Shown here piece by piece: positions 21,101 to 29,250 of a DNA stretch of 45,611 nt. The translations under genes were made by a program, and so were the position numbers. The stretch's first letter is position 1; every line of letters starts with the position of its first letter. The notes under the pieces were generated by a model, which had not been told where the DNA came from, made no database searches, and saw only the letters and a list, made by a program, of their open reading frames with translations. Source of the DNA: Spirochaetales bacterium Spiro_10 (GTDB taxonomy: Bacteria > Spirochaetota > Spirochaetia > Treponematales > Treponemataceae); assembly GCA_001604405.1 (NCBI GenBank), contig LVBL01000029.1, forward strand, positions 1 through 45,611, given 5' to 3'.

Positions 21101-22782
21101 GACGACTACGCGCGCCTTCGGCGCTTTCGGCGCCGGCGACCCTTGCCGGGGCCGTGGCGGCCGTCGCGCTGGCCGCGCTTCTTTTCGTCTCGTCATCCTC
21201 GCGGGAAGGGACCCTTCCCTCCTTCTGGGACGCCAGGGAGAACGCGGAGCTCGCACGCTCGATCGTTTCGGCGATGACGGACGAGGAACTGCTCGCCCAG
21301 ACGCTCATGTTCGGCTGGGCGGGAGAGGACCCCTCCCCGCTTGTCGTCTCCTGGGTGCGCGACCGCTCGCTCGGCAGCATCAAGGTCTTCGGCTGGAACA
21401 CGGACAACACGATAAAGGTCGCGCAATCCGTCAGGCTCCTTCAGGAAAACGCCGCTACCGGCAGGTTCTCGGTCCCGCTGTTCGTGGCGACCGACCAGGA
21501 AGGCGGATGGATCAGGCACATCAAGGGCATCACCTCTGAGACCCCCGGAAACCTCGCCATCGGGGCGAGCGCCGTTCCGGCCGACGCGTGGCACACCGGC
21601 TTCTACATCTCGCGCGAACTCGCGGCACTCGGCATCAACCTGAACTTCGCTCCCACGGTCGACCTCTACACGAACCACGAGTCGACCGTCATCGGCACGC
21701 GCTCGTTCGGGGAGGATCCCGTCGCGGCGGGAGTTCTCGGGGCGGCGTTCGTCGCGGGAAGCAGGGCAGCCGGAGTCCTTACCACCGCCAAGCACTATCC
21801 CGGCCACGGGGACACGGGTCTCGACAGCCACGGCCACCTCCCGGTCATCGGGATCTCGCGGAAGACGCTGTTCGAGCGCGAACTCGTTCCCTTCGACATC
21901 CTCATCAAGTCCGGCGTGAGCGCGGTGATGCCGGGACATCTGTGCTTTCCGCGCGTCACCGGGACGAACGAACCGGCGACGTTTTCCCGCGAGTTTATCG
22001 GAAACATACTCAAGAGGGATTTGGGCTTCGACGGACTCGTGATCACGGACGACATCATGATGAACGGGGCGACGGAATACGCGGGAAGCGTCTCGCGCGC
22101 GGTCCAGTTGGCGATCGAGGCGGGGAACGACATCGTGGAATCGTCGACGACGCCCGGCTTCGGCGACGCCTTCTGGACGTCGACGGTCGCGAGGATGAAG
22201 AAGTCGCCCGAGTTTCGCGCGCGGGTGGCCGACTCGGCGCGTCGCGTGCTCGAGGCGAAGCTTGCCTACTTCAAGAACGACTCGGCGGTTCCCATACTGC
22301 CCGACGTGTCCAGGATACCCGAGCGCGTTCCCGACCGCGAGGGAGAGCGTTTTTTCCTCTCGCAGGCGGTGCGTTCCGTCACCCTCGCGCGCGGGGAGCT
22401 GAAGGCAGTGAAGGACCGGGGAGCGGGAACCGTGATCGCCGGCGCGTATCCGTCCTTCCTCGACGAGGGGAAGCGGCGCTTTCCCGACGCGAAGGTTTCC
22501 GGGATCAACGGCTCGCTCCTCGGCCTCGCGCGCTCGGCCGACACGGTGATCCTGTGCCTGTCCTCGCGCGAGCACCGGGACTATCTGTGGGAGTTGCACC
22601 GTCTCGGAAAGCGCGTCATTGTCGTGTCCGCGCAATCGCCCGTCCTGCTCAACGGTATCCCTCCCGTCGAGGCCGCGATAGCCGTCTACGGATATTCCCT
22701 CTGGTCGTTCAAGGCCGCGTTCGGCGCGCTTTCGGGTGATTTCGTCCCCACGGGGACGATGCCGGTAAAGGACTTGCTGTGA
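21097..22782 (+). CDS. glycoside hydrolase family 3 beta-N-acetylhexosaminidase-like protein
   Basis: A 561-residue enzyme if started at TTG 21097, which overlaps the trxB stop (TTGA). This start gives an N-terminal basic stretch and one membrane or signal segment (LAGAVAAVALAALLFV). The GH3 core has DQEGGWIRH, the NagZ-type loop KHYPGHGDTGLDSHGHLP near residue 231, and the nucleophile aspartate in VITDDIMM near residue 317. The C-terminal 170 residues form an extra domain as in longer GH3 proteins. It probably removes N-acetylglucosamine from peptidoglycan fragments or other glycans outside the cytoplasm. A GTG at 21082 is another possible start; the start is the uncertain part. Confidence 0.87.
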   Translation: MRRLRAPSALSAPATLAGAVAAVALAALLFVSSSSREGTLPSFWDARENAELARSIVSAMTDEELLAQTLMFGWAGEDPSPLVVSWVRDRSLGSIKVFGWNTDNTIKVAQSVRLLQENAATGRFSVPLFVATDQEGGWIRHIKGITSETPGNLAIGASAVPADAWHTGFYISRELAALGINLNFAPTVDLYTNHESTVIGTRSFGEDPVAAGVLGAAFVAGSRAAGVLTTAKHYPGHGDTGLDSHGHLPVIGISRKTLFERELVPFDILIKSGVSAVMPGHLCFPRVTGTNEPATFSREFIGNILKRDLGFDGLVITDDIMMNGATEYAGSVSRAVQLAIEAGNDIVESSTTPGFGDAFWTSTVARMKKSPEFRARVADSARRVLEAKLAYFKNDSAVPILPDVSRIPERVPDREGERFFLSQAVRSVTLARGELKAVKDRGAGTVIAGAYPSFLDEGKRRFPDAKVSGINGSLLGLARSADTVILCLSSREHRDYLWELHRLGKRVIVVSAQSPVLLNGIPPVEAAIAVYGYSLWSFKAAFGALSGDFVPTGTMPVKDLL

Positions 22783-23669
22783 CCGCGACACTCGCGCGGA
22801 TGACCGAGACGCGCCTTCCCGAATGCGCCGGATACCTCCGTGACCGCGAGTGGCGGTGCGTAACCCTCGCGGGCCATTTCGCCGCGGACGGAAGGCCGCG
22901 TTACGACGCCGAGGCGTTCTCGTGCGCCTTTCTCGTCATGAACGGAACGGACGCGGACGGCGGCGCCGGAGTCGTCGCCGGAGTCGTCGCGCGAACAAGG
23001 ACGGGAATCATCCTCCACTGTCTCGACAATCCCGGGTCTCTCGCAGGACTGGGCCCTTCCCTGGCGCGGTCCCTCGACGCGAAATCCGCGAGATGCGTCC
23101 TCGGCCCGGCCGACGGAACGCGGTTCCTCGAGGAGGTCATGAACAGAACGCCGTACCGCTCGGTGGACTATACCCTCATGATCTCGGAAGACGCCCCCGC
23201 CGCGCGGCCCCTTCCGGTACTCGGGGCGGACGGCGGCGGAGATCCGGTTGCCTTCGTGCGTTGCGACCCTTCCGACGCGGACGCCCTGCTTCACCTCCAG
23301 GAGGGATACGAACGCGAGGAAGTCGTGCCCCCGGGCGATCCCTTCGACAGGAAGGCGTGCCGGATCGTGCTCGCGCGCGCCCTCGCGCGGCAGGAGATAT
23401 TCGCCGCCCGGTACCGCGACGGGTACGTCGCGAAAGCCGGAACGAACGCGCGCGGTTTCGAATGGGACCAGCTGGGCGGCGTCTACACAGCCCCGAACTG
23501 GCGGGGACGGGGAATCGCGCGGGCGCTCATGGCCCACGTCGTGCGGGAACGCCGCGCCAAGGGGAGAAAGCTCGCCCTGTTCGTCAAGGATCAAAACGGC
23601 ACGGCGCGAAGGGTTTACGAGGACACCGGATTCCGGGCCGAGGGCCCGTTCCGCATTTCCTACTTTTAA
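22779..23669 (+). CDS. GNAT-family N-acetyltransferase
   Basis: A 296-residue cytoplasmic protein starting with GTG at 22779, overlapping the GH3 stop (GTGA). The C-terminal half is a GNAT domain: GGVYTAPNWRGRGIARALMAHVV is the acetyl-CoA-binding motif A, followed by LFVKDQNGTARRVYEDTGF. The N-terminal half has a similar size but no clear motif and may be a decayed second GNAT fold. The acceptor substrate is unknown. Coupling to a hexosaminidase suggests amino-sugar or cell-wall metabolism, but this is weak. Confidence 0.82.
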   Translation: MTATLARMTETRLPECAGYLRDREWRCVTLAGHFAADGRPRYDAEAFSCAFLVMNGTDADGGAGVVAGVVARTRTGIILHCLDNPGSLAGLGPSLARSLDAKSARCVLGPADGTRFLEEVMNRTPYRSVDYTLMISEDAPAARPLPVLGADGGGDPVAFVRCDPSDADALLHLQEGYEREEVVPPGDPFDRKACRIVLARALARQEIFAARYRDGYVAKAGTNARGFEWDQLGGVYTAPNWRGRGIARALMAHVVRERRAKGRKLALFVKDQNGTARRVYEDTGFRAEGPFRISYF

Positions 23670-23702
23670 GCCGCGATTTTCCGCGAAATAGGGAATTTGC
23701 GA

Positions 23703-23730
23703 TTGATTTTGCCGAAACGCCCAGTATACT
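23703..23730 (+). promoter_or_regulatory. promoter of the single-domain response regulator
   Basis: TTGATT (23703-23708), 16 bp, TATACT (23725-23730), 20 bp before the ATG at 23751 and ahead of a GGGGG ribosome-site-like stretch. Confidence 0.6.
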
Positions 23731-23750
23731 GAAAGGCGGGGGTACGCAGC

Positions 23751-24119
23751 ATGGCGCCGGTCCTGGTAGTAGAAGACAACGAGATCAATGCCGAAATCAT
23801 CATGACGCTGCTTGGGGAACGGGGCATTCCGACGGAACTGGCGGTCGACGGCGTCGAGTCTGTGGAAAAGTGCGCCGGGAAAAGCAAGGATTACTACTCC
23901 CTGATCCTGATGGACATTCACATGCCCCGCATGAACGGGTATGAGGCCGCGATGAAGATCAAAAAGGAGCTTTTCATGAAGGCGCCGATCATCGCGCAAA
24001 CCGCGACGCACGCCACGGCAGAATCGATCCACGAACACCAGGGCTATATAACCGACTATCTTTTCAAGCCGTTCCGGCCGGAACAGCTTTTTGAGCTCAT
24101 AGAACGATACATGGGCTGA
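23751..24119 (+). CDS. stand-alone response-regulator receiver domain
   Basis: A 122-residue CheY-like protein with the acidic pair E8/D9 (VVEDNE), phospho-acceptor D55 in LILMDIHMP, T84 in IAQTATHA and K106 in FKPFRPEQL. No output domain is attached. The sequence is closest in style to receiver domains of hybrid kinases (the LMDIHMPxMNGYEA pattern), so it may relay phosphate in a multi-step pathway. No kinase is encoded within the window. It has its own promoter and ends convergent to proC. Confidence 0.92.
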   Translation: MAPVLVVEDNEINAEIIMTLLGERGIPTELAVDGVESVEKCAGKSKDYYSLILMDIHMPRMNGYEAAMKIKKELFMKAPIIAQTATHATAESIHEHQGYITDYLFKPFRPEQLFELIERYMG

Positions 24120-24136
24120 GGCCCGGGCCCGCTTCC

Positions 24137-24940
24137 TTACGACCCCAACTCCCGTGAACGGTTCCAGGCCGCCATGGCGGCCTCGATGACGGCGGAGCGA
24201 AAGCCCTTTTCCTCGAGCTTCGCGACGGCCGCGATCGTCGTCCCCGCTGGGGAGCAGACGCCGTCTTTCAGCACGCCGGGATGCGTTCCGGTTTGCAGGA
24301 CCATCTCGGCGGAGCCCCGCAGGGTCTGCGCCGCGTACCTGATTGCCTGCGCGCGCGGGATTCCCATGCGAACCGCCGCGTCGGCGAGCGCCTCGATGAA
24401 AAGGTAGCCGTACGCGGGCCCCGATCCGGAAACGGCGGTCACCGCGTCCATCATGTTCTCGGCGGTGATCTCGGTGAGCCCGGTCGGGCCCAGTATCCTC
24501 CGCAATTCGTCAATTTCGCCCGCCGAGCATCCGGAATCGGGTGCGATGGCGGTCATGCCGGATCCGACCGCGGCGGGTGTGTTCGGCATGATGCGGATGA
24601 TCTTCGGGTGCCGGTCGAGGTGCTTCTTGATCTGCTCGATGCGCACGCCCGCGGCCATGGAGACGATAACCGTGTCATGCCCGAGCGCCTGCGAAATCTC
24701 CTCGAGCACGGAGAACAGGAACTGTGGCTTCACGGCGAGAAAGACGTAATCGCACCCGGAGGCCACGTCGCGGTTCGTCGCCGCGGCTTTACAGCCGGTT
24801 TTCCTGCAAAAGGCCTCGGTCTTGAGGGGGTCAGCGTCGCGCACGACAACCTGGTCGGCGCCGACCGTCTTCACGACGGCCTCCATGAGCGCCGATCCCA
24901 TGACGCCCGTACCGATGCACCCAGCCTTGATCTTTCCCAT
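24137..24940 (-). CDS. proC: pyrroline-5-carboxylate reductase
   Basis: A 267-residue NAD(P)H enzyme for the last step of proline synthesis. It has the dinucleotide motif GCIGTGVMGSALMEAV, VFLAVKPQF, RIMPNTPAAVGSG and the family signature VSGSGPAYGYLFIEALADAAV, followed by KDGVCSPAGTTIAAV. It is the last gene of a minus-strand unknown-proA-proB-proC operon, 21 bp after proB, with AAAGGGGG before the ATG. It is a full-length, normal member, in contrast to the divergent paralogue at 12622. Confidence 0.96.
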   Translation of the reverse strand: MGKIKAGCIGTGVMGSALMEAVVKTVGADQVVVRDADPLKTEAFCRKTGCKAAATNRDVASGCDYVFLAVKPQFLFSVLEEISQALGHDTVIVSMAAGVRIEQIKKHLDRHPKIIRIMPNTPAAVGSGMTAIAPDSGCSAGEIDELRRILGPTGLTEITAENMMDAVTAVSGSGPAYGYLFIEALADAAVRMGIPRAQAIRYAAQTLRGSAEMVLQTGTHPGVLKDGVCSPAGTTIAAVAKLEEKGFRSAVIEAAMAAWNRSRELGS

Positions 24941-24961
24941 CGTCGCCCCCTTTACCCGGCC

Positions 24962-25756
24962 CTAGGCGCGGGCCAGAAAAACGGTTCCTTCCTGCGTGCC
25001 GCCCGCGAGGGCCTCGAGGAACCGAGGCCGCCCCCCGTTCGCCAGAAGCATCGGGATGCCGTAGGAAGTGACCTTCTCGGCCGCCTCGAGTTTCGTCGCG
25101 ATACCGCCCGTGCCGAAGCCGTTCGTGGAACCTATCGTTATCGTGTTGCGAAGGGATTCGAGGTCGGGAACCTCGCCGATCAGCCTCGCGTCGGGGAACT
25201 CCTTCGGGTTCTTGTCGTACACGCCGTCGATGTCGCTCAGCAGTATCAGCAAATCCGCGCTCCAGAGGATCGCGGTGTGCGCGCTCAGGTTGTCGTTGTC
25301 CCCGATCTTGATCTCGTCGTACGACACGGAATCGTTCTCGTTGATGATCGGGACGACGCCCTCGTCGACGAGGGTGAAGATCGTGTTGCGCATGTTGAGC
25401 GTGCGCTGGTCGTCGAGAAAATCTTCCTTCGTCAGGAGAAGCTGGCCGATATGGATGCCGACGGACCCGAAGGCGTTTCTCCAGTTGTCCATGAGCTCGA
25501 CCTGCCCGATCGCGCAGAGGGCCTGGCGATAGTGTATGTCCTTCTTGCGAGCCCAGCGGTCGAGCGTGGAAAGGCCCGCGACCTGGGCGCCCGAGGAGAC
25601 GAGCACGATCTGCTTGCCACGCGCCATGAGGTCCGCGCACTGGGACGCGAGTTCCGCCATGAAATCGGGATTGATCTTGCCGTCGGCCTTTGCGAGGGTA
25701 TTGGAACCTATTTTGATGACGATCTTCCGCGCTTCGGCGATTACCTTTTTGATCAT
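24962..25756 (-). CDS. proB: glutamate 5-kinase (short form without PUA domain)
   Basis: A 264-residue amino-acid kinase that phosphorylates glutamate in proline synthesis. Motifs: IVIKIGSNTLAK, VLVSSGAQVAG, PIINENDSVSYDEIKIGDND and FGTGGIATKLEAAE. At 264 residues it covers the kinase domain only; the C-terminal PUA domain of the E. coli enzyme (about 367 residues) is absent, as in several bacterial groups. The ATG at 25756 overlaps the proA stop (ATGA); the longer frame upstream lies inside proA. Proline feedback may still occur because that site is in the kinase domain. Confidence 0.95.
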   Translation of the reverse strand: MIKKVIAEARKIVIKIGSNTLAKADGKINPDFMAELASQCADLMARGKQIVLVSSGAQVAGLSTLDRWARKKDIHYRQALCAIGQVELMDNWRNAFGSVGIHIGQLLLTKEDFLDDQRTLNMRNTIFTLVDEGVVPIINENDSVSYDEIKIGDNDNLSAHTAILWSADLLILLSDIDGVYDKNPKEFPDARLIGEVPDLESLRNTITIGSTNGFGTGGIATKLEAAEKVTSYGIPMLLANGGRPRFLEALAGGTQEGTVFLARA

Positions 25757-27048
25757 GGCCGTGTCTGTCCTTCGCCCTCTATGAGGTACTTGGTCGTCGT
25801 CAGCGCCGTTAGGCCCATCGGCCCGCGCGCGTGGAGCTTCTGCGTGCTGATCCCGAGCTCGGCGCCCATGCCGAACTGCCCGCCGTCGGTGAAACGCGGC
25901 GAGGCGTTGACGTAGACGCACGCGGAATCGACGTTACGCTGAAAGGCACGGGCGTTCCCGCGCGAGCGCGTCACGATCGTCTCCGAATGCTTGGTGCCGT
26001 GCGCGTTGATGAATTCGGTCGCCTCGTCAAGCGAGTCGACGACGCGGCACGCGAGTACGTAGTCGAGGAACTCGAAACCCCAATCGGTCGCGGCCGCGCG
26101 GACGACGTTCGGGCGGTCGGGCCGCGAGAGGACCCCGAAGGAACGATCGCAACAGCGGAGCTCGACGCCGCCCGCACGCCCGGTTTTTCCGGCGTGCTTC
26201 GCGAAGGAGTCGAGCACGAGCGGGAGGACCTCGTCCGCGCGCGAGGAGTGCACGAGCAGGCATTCGACCGCGTTGCAGGCGGCGGGTTTCTGGATCTTTG
26301 CGTTCTCGACGATCGCGGCGGCCATGGCGGCGTCGCCGGTTTCGTCGACGTACACGTGGCACACGCCCGAGCCCGTCTCGATGACGGGAACGCGCGCCGT
26401 CTCGACGACGCGCCTGATCAGGGCGGCTCCGCCGCGCGGCAGCGCGACGTCGATCTTCCCCACGGCGTTCAGTATCCAGTCGACGTCCGCGTGGCTGTCG
26501 GCTCCCGTTCCGGGTTCCGACAGGGCGAGGGCGTCGGCGACGCCGCCTGCGGCCTCGAGGCCCGCGCGCATCGCGCGCACGAGCGCCCTATTCGACTCGA
26601 GCGCCGAGGAGCTTCCGCGCAAAAGCACGGCGTTCGCGCTCTTGTACGCGAGGGCGAACGCGTCGACGGTGACGTTCGGGCGGGATTCGTATATCACGGA
26701 GACGACGCCGATCGGCACGCGCACCTGGCGTATCTCGAGCCCGTTCGGCACGGACCAACCGGCGACGACCTGGCCGACGGGGTCGGTTTGCTCGGCGAGC
26801 GAGCGCAGGGCGGCGTCGATGTCGTCGAGCGCGTGGTCGTCGAGCGCGAGCCGCTGGATGAGGCTTTCCGTCATGCCGCCCGCGCGAGCCTTCCCGACGT
26901 CGCGCGCGTTGGCCTCGAGTATCCCGGCCCTCGCGTCGCGTATCGAGCGGGCGACCGCGAGGAGCGCTAGATTCTTCTGCTCCGCCGTACACCGCGCGAG
27001 CCGCGCCGAAGCCGAGCGAAGGACGGAACAGACGGCGTCGAGATCCAT
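25753..27048 (-). CDS. proA: glutamate-5-semialdehyde dehydrogenase (gamma-glutamyl phosphate reductase)
   Basis: A 431-residue NADPH enzyme of the aldehyde dehydrogenase fold that takes the ProB product to glutamate semialdehyde. Visible motifs: GVVSVIYESRPNVTVDAF, LLRGSSSALESNRAL, the catalytic cysteine C258 in KPAACNAVECLLVH, and the C-terminal ELGISTQKLHARGPMGL. Length is as expected (E. coli about 417). It starts at 27048 with AGGAG eight bases upstream, nine bases after the preceding unknown gene, and is coupled to proB. Confidence 0.96.
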   Translation of the reverse strand: MDLDAVCSVLRSASARLARCTAEQKNLALLAVARSIRDARAGILEANARDVGKARAGGMTESLIQRLALDDHALDDIDAALRSLAEQTDPVGQVVAGWSVPNGLEIRQVRVPIGVVSVIYESRPNVTVDAFALAYKSANAVLLRGSSSALESNRALVRAMRAGLEAAGGVADALALSEPGTGADSHADVDWILNAVGKIDVALPRGGAALIRRVVETARVPVIETGSGVCHVYVDETGDAAMAAAIVENAKIQKPAACNAVECLLVHSSRADEVLPLVLDSFAKHAGKTGRAGGVELRCCDRSFGVLSRPDRPNVVRAAATDWGFEFLDYVLACRVVDSLDEATEFINAHGTKHSETIVTRSRGNARAFQRNVDSACVYVNASPRFTDGGQFGMGAELGISTQKLHARGPMGLTALTTTKYLIEGEGQTRP

Positions 27049-27057
27049 GGCAGTCTC

Positions 27058-27627
27058 CTAGAAATTCGCCAGGAAGCAGATCCCGAGAAGGACCGCCGCC
27101 CGGCATTTTTCCTCAGACCAGTCCTTGTGGGCCGGCAGGTTGTTGATATAGTACCAGAAAAAACCGAAATCCGGATCGATGCGGACGGCGTACTCGAGGA
27201 ATCCGTCTCCCTTCGCGAGTGAACCGAACAGGAGATACACGACGTCGTGGAGGACGGGCAGGAATTCGGAAAGCGAGGTATGATAGTCGTAGCGGGAAAG
27301 ATTCTTGCAGAGCGTGTTGATGCGGAAGAGCATCTCTTCCTTCATGGCCTCGTCGGCCTTCTCGACCCAGGTTTTTTGCACGAGAAGCTCGAGGTTCCGC
27401 TGGAACCCCGAAACGAGCTTGCGCTCCGCGGCGTCGCGCTCCGCGTCCTTGCTGGACACGATAACCTTGAAATCTCCCTGATCGCCGAAGGCGGCGGCAA
27501 GTTGTACTGCTGACGCCGAGATCACGTTCACGCTCGTGGTGGATACGAACTTGGGCAGGACCTCGGTCGCCGCTTTTTTTACCACGTCGGGCATCGCGTC
27601 GTCATTCTCGAAGATGGAGCTTTGCAT
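27058..27627 (-). CDS. protein of unknown function preceding proA
   Basis: A 189-residue soluble protein, not recognised. The N-terminal third (KKAATEVLPKFVSTTSVNVISASAVQL) looks helical, followed by a charged helix and a C-terminal part rich in aromatic residues (DFGFFWYYINNLP, KCRAAVLLGICFLANF). The ORF start at 27627 has no good ribosome site. The AGGAG at 27650-27646 is placed for an out-of-frame ATG at 27637 that encodes an 11-codon peptide ending at 27602. Translation may restart at the in-frame ATG at 27594 (MPDVVKK). It heads the proA-proB-proC operon; a regulatory role is possible but unproven. Confidence 0.7.
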   Translation of the reverse strand: MQSSIFENDDAMPDVVKKAATEVLPKFVSTTSVNVISASAVQLAAAFGDQGDFKVIVSSKDAERDAAERKLVSGFQRNLELLVQKTWVEKADEAMKEEMLFRINTLCKNLSRYDYHTSLSEFLPVLHDVVYLLFGSLAKGDGFLEYAVRIDPDFGFFWYYINNLPAHKDWSEEKCRAAVLLGICFLANF

Positions 27628-27637
27628 TACTTACCAT
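27602..27637 (-). other. possible 11-codon leader ORF ahead of the unknown-proABC operon
   Basis: ATG at 27637 stands eight bases after AGGAG and reads MVSNAKLHLRE then TGA. It overlaps the first codons of the annotated gene in another frame, and its stop is eight bases before the in-frame ATG at 27594. It may couple translation, or mark a frame error. The peptide holds no proline, so classical proline attenuation is not suggested. Confidence 0.35.
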
Positions 27638-27701
27638 GGATTTTTCTCCTTTTTTTGTCAAGGGCATGGGGTCTTCCCCGCGCGCCTCGGGAACGCCGTC
27701 C

Positions 27702-27730
27702 TTGACCTCAGGGCGCCAAAAAGGTACCTT
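27702..27730 (+). promoter_or_regulatory. putative promoter of def-fmt-PASTA
   Basis: TTGACC (27702-27707), 17 bp, TACCTT (27725-27730). The -10 ends six bases before the def ATG and no Shine-Dalgarno is present, so the message may be leaderless. Confidence 0.5.
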
Positions 27731-27736
27731 ATACGC

Positions 27737-28231
27737 ATGGAAGTCATGACGCTTGGGGAAGAAGTCCTCCGCCAAAAGGCACAGCCGGTATCCGAGATAG
27801 ACGACGGGATACGGGAGCTCGTGCGAGAGATGTTCGTCACCATGGCCGAGAAGGACGGGGTGGGACTTGCCGCCCCCCAAGTGGGAAAGAGCATCAGGCT
27901 TTTCGTCGCCAAGGCGGACGACGACGTGGAACGGACGTTCATAAATCCGCAGATAATCGCGACGTCGCAGGAAACCTGCGGCTACGAGGAAGGCTGCCTC
28001 AGCATACCGAAATCCTGGGAGAACGTGACGAGGCCGGAGCGGGTAACGGTACAGGCTCTCAACGAGAGGGGCCGGCGGTTCACCCTCGAGGCGGACGGCC
28101 TCCTCGCCCGCGTGATCCAGCACGAATACGACCACCTGGAGGGGATACTCTTCATCGACCGCATTGATCCCGCAAAAAAGGCGAAAATCGAGGAGCGGTT
28201 CCAGAAAACCGCCGCCAAAAAGGAAGCCTGA
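27737..28231 (+). CDS. def: peptide deformylase
   Basis: A 164-residue metalloenzyme that removes the formyl group from new proteins. All three motifs are present: GVGLAAPQVG (residues 41-50), EGCLSIP with metal ligand C87, and QHEYDHLEG with ligands H129 and H133 and catalytic E130. The ATG at 27737 gives the normal N terminus (MEVMTLGEEVLRQKAQPV); an ATG three codons later is possible. It is followed by fmt five bases downstream, the usual pair. Confidence 0.96.
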   Translation: MEVMTLGEEVLRQKAQPVSEIDDGIRELVREMFVTMAEKDGVGLAAPQVGKSIRLFVAKADDDVERTFINPQIIATSQETCGYEEGCLSIPKSWENVTRPERVTVQALNERGRRFTLEADGLLARVIQHEYDHLEGILFIDRIDPAKKAKIEERFQKTAAKKEA

Positions 28232-28236
28232 CGCGC

Positions 28237-29250
28237 ATGTTGCGAGTCCTCTTCGCGGGAAGTCCCGAGTGCGCCGTTCCGGCCCTCGAGGCACTGGCCG
28301 CGCGCCACCGCATCGTTGCCGTACTCACGAATCCGCCGGCGCCCGCGGGCCGGTCCGGAGCCCCGGTTCCGACACCCGTGGCCCTCGCCGCGCGCGCTCT
28401 CATGGACAGCGGCCTCATCGGGGCCGACGTTCCCGTTCTGACGCCCGACAAGATCAACGACGCGACCCGCGAGCAAATACTCGCGACGGGACCCGACTGC
28501 ATGGCCTGCTTCGCGTACGGCAAGATATTCGGGCCCAAGACGCTCGCCCTCTTTCCGAAGGGATCATACAACGTCCATCCATCCCTCCTGCCGCGGTGGC
28601 GCGGTTGCGCGCCGGTACCGGCGGCTATACTCGCGGGAGACGATGAGACGGGAGTGACGGTGCAGAAGATGGCGCTCGAGATGGATTCGGGCGATATCCT
28701 GGCGCAAATCCGGTTTCCGCTCGACGGGACCGAGTACGCGGACGAGCTTCTCGGCCGCGCGGCCCGGGAGGGAGCGGCCTTGCTGGCGGACGTTCTCGAC
28801 AGCGTCGAGAACGGAACCGCGCGGGGGTCTCCCCAGGATCACGCGCGCGCGACCTTTTGCTCCATGCTCAGGAAGGAAGACGGGATTATCGACTGGAACC
28901 GCGACGCGAAGGCCGTTTCGGCGACGGTGCGGGCCTTCCATCCCTGGCCCGGTGCCCACACCCGCGCGGAGTCGGGCGGACCCGACGGCCCGGGCTCGAC
29001 GCTCATAATCCACCGGGCGCACGTCGTACCCGGTGGCGCCGCAGGCGGCCGGGAAGGTTCCGCGGCGGCGCCTGGGACGGTGCTCGGAGTAGACAAAAAA
29101 GAGGGAATTCTGGTACAAACGGGGAATGGGGTCATAGCCCTCGAGACCCTTCAGTGGCGAACGAAAAAAATCCTCGACTGGAAATCATTCATGAACGGAT
29201 CGCGGGACTTCGCCGGCTCCGTGCTCGGGAATAAAGGACAAGCGACATGA
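28237..29250 (+). CDS. fmt: methionyl-tRNA formyltransferase
   Basis: A 337-residue enzyme that formylates initiator Met-tRNA using 10-formyl-tetrahydrofolate. The N-terminal Rossmann-like domain begins LRVLFAGSPECAVPALEAL and contains the catalytic and substrate segment YNVHPSLLPRWRGCAPVPAAIL (shown in part), with the Asn-x-His pair and a downstream EMDSGDILAQ. The C-terminal OB-like domain starts near residue 215 (DGIIDWNRDAKAV) and is slightly enlarged by a Gly/Ala-rich insert. It lies between def and a PASTA gene, overlapping the latter by ATGA. Confidence 0.95.
   Translation: MLRVLFAGSPECAVPALEALAARHRIVAVLTNPPAPAGRSGAPVPTPVALAARALMDSGLIGADVPVLTPDKINDATREQILATGPDCMACFAYGKIFGPKTLALFPKGSYNVHPSLLPRWRGCAPVPAAILAGDDETGVTVQKMALEMDSGDILAQIRFPLDGTEYADELLGRAAREGAALLADVLDSVENGTARGSPQDHARATFCSMLRKEDGIIDWNRDAKAVSATVRAFHPWPGAHTRAESGGPDGPGSTLIIHRAHVVPGGAAGGREGSAAAPGTVLGVDKKEGILVQTGNGVIALETLQWRTKKILDWKSFMNGSRDFAGSVLGNKGQAT

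Noticed and set aside
21193-22791. A 532-residue minus-strand frame over the GH3 gene
   Set aside because: Composition is typical of a shadow frame and the GH3 catalytic motifs lie on the other strand.
24281-25915. A 544-residue plus-strand open frame over proC and proB
   Set aside because: Both minus-strand genes carry all family motifs; the plus frame has none and starts inside proC.
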